The translations under genes and the position numbers were made by a program. From Pseudorhodoplanes sp. (GTDB lineage Bacteria > Pseudomonadota > Alphaproteobacteria > Rhizobiales > Xanthobacteraceae): a DNA stretch of 64,000 nucleotides. Shown here one piece after another: positions 63,944 through 64,000 of this stretch. The stretch spans positions 1-64,000 of the forward strand of contig JABARS010000008.1 in NCBI GenBank assembly GCA_019187085.1, in the 5' to 3' direction. The notes under the pieces are model-generated. The model saw nothing but the letters and a program-made list of their open reading frames with translations. It was not told the origin of the DNA and did no database searches. Numbering within the stretch: position 1 is the stretch's first letter; each line of letters begins with the position of its first letter.

Positions 63944-64000
63944 ATGTCCATCCAGCAGGATGTGCGCCGCCTGACGGCGCCCGATCTGCGCGCCCGCAAG
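63944..64000 (+). CDS. panB: 3-methyl-2-oxobutanoate hydroxymethyltransferase, N-terminal part (cut by window edge)
   Basis: Nineteen codons from ATG 63944 to the end of the window read as a PanB start, with VRRLTAPDLRARK preceding what would be the KGG/ILTAYD region. PanB makes ketopantoate for pantothenate and coenzyme A. It begins 3 bp after the nnrU stop, so the two are probably co-transcribed. Identification rests on this short conserved start only. Confidence 0.65.
   Translation, partial: MSIQQDVRRLTAPDLRARK

Overview
The window is GC-rich chromosomal DNA from an alphaproteobacterium, most likely order Hyphomicrobiales near the Bradyrhizobiaceae/Xanthobacteraceae. The evidence is the gene content (BolA-Grx4 pair, fdsGBACD, nnrU-panB, rpsD-murI), the codon use, and intergenic palindromes of a kind common in that order. 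Genes sit in short operons on both strands, and nearly all have a clear ribosome binding site.

Layout. 1-10.7 kb is mostly housekeeping: a cut-off Cys-rich secreted protein, bolA-grxD, rpsD with a clear promoter, two Rnk-like factors, murI, a tripartite-type binding protein, a receiver protein, a MetE-like enzyme, an SH3b protein, an acyltransferase and a PaaX-type regulator. 11.0-22.5 kb holds two molybdoenzyme operons: a three-subunit enzyme resembling phenylacetyl-CoA:acceptor oxidoreductase (PadBCD) plus an FdhD, then NAD-dependent formate dehydrogenase fdsGBACD. 22.5-30.6 kb is a TonB region: an in-frame fusion of a siderophore-receptor plug to the C-terminal half of a siderophore-interacting reductase, an AraC regulator interrupted by an amber codon, exbB-exbD-tonB, a DUF2946-like protein and an OprC/NosA-like copper receptor carrying both CxxxM and HxM. 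A tRNA-Gln follows.

31.2-43.2 kb looks like a molybdenum (or tungsten) acquisition island. It has a FecCD-type ABC importer, a single-domain ModE-like regulator, DUF2478 and DUF364 proteins, a TonB-dependent receptor, a second importer-type binding protein (frameshifted), a molbindin (internal deletion), moeA, and a 143-residue protein of unknown family. Five sites of the form CGNNNTAT-N8-ATATNNNG, most matching CGNTATAT-N8-ATATNNCG, lie upstream of the receptor, the DUF2478/DUF364 pair, the binding protein and the 143-residue gene. This is the arrangement of the E. coli ModE operator. The inferred system moves oxyanion or chelated Mo across the outer membrane by TonB-ExbBD, across the inner membrane by a MolABC-like importer, and on to MoeA, serving the molybdoenzymes here.

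43.3-64 kb returns to housekeeping: a lytic transglycosylase, an orphan CoxL-like hydroxylase, ppx/gppA, rlmE, an HU protein, an MFS pump, guaB, paired membrane proteins, MAPEG, an RsmB-like methyltransferase, an Aat-like transferase, guaA, a Spx/ArsC-like protein, prfC behind a structured leader, nnrU, and the start of panB. Several genes in the metal regions are broken (AraC, TrmO-like, second binding protein, molbindin, receptor fusion). Short tandem duplications of 11-16 bp recur in the intergenic DNA.
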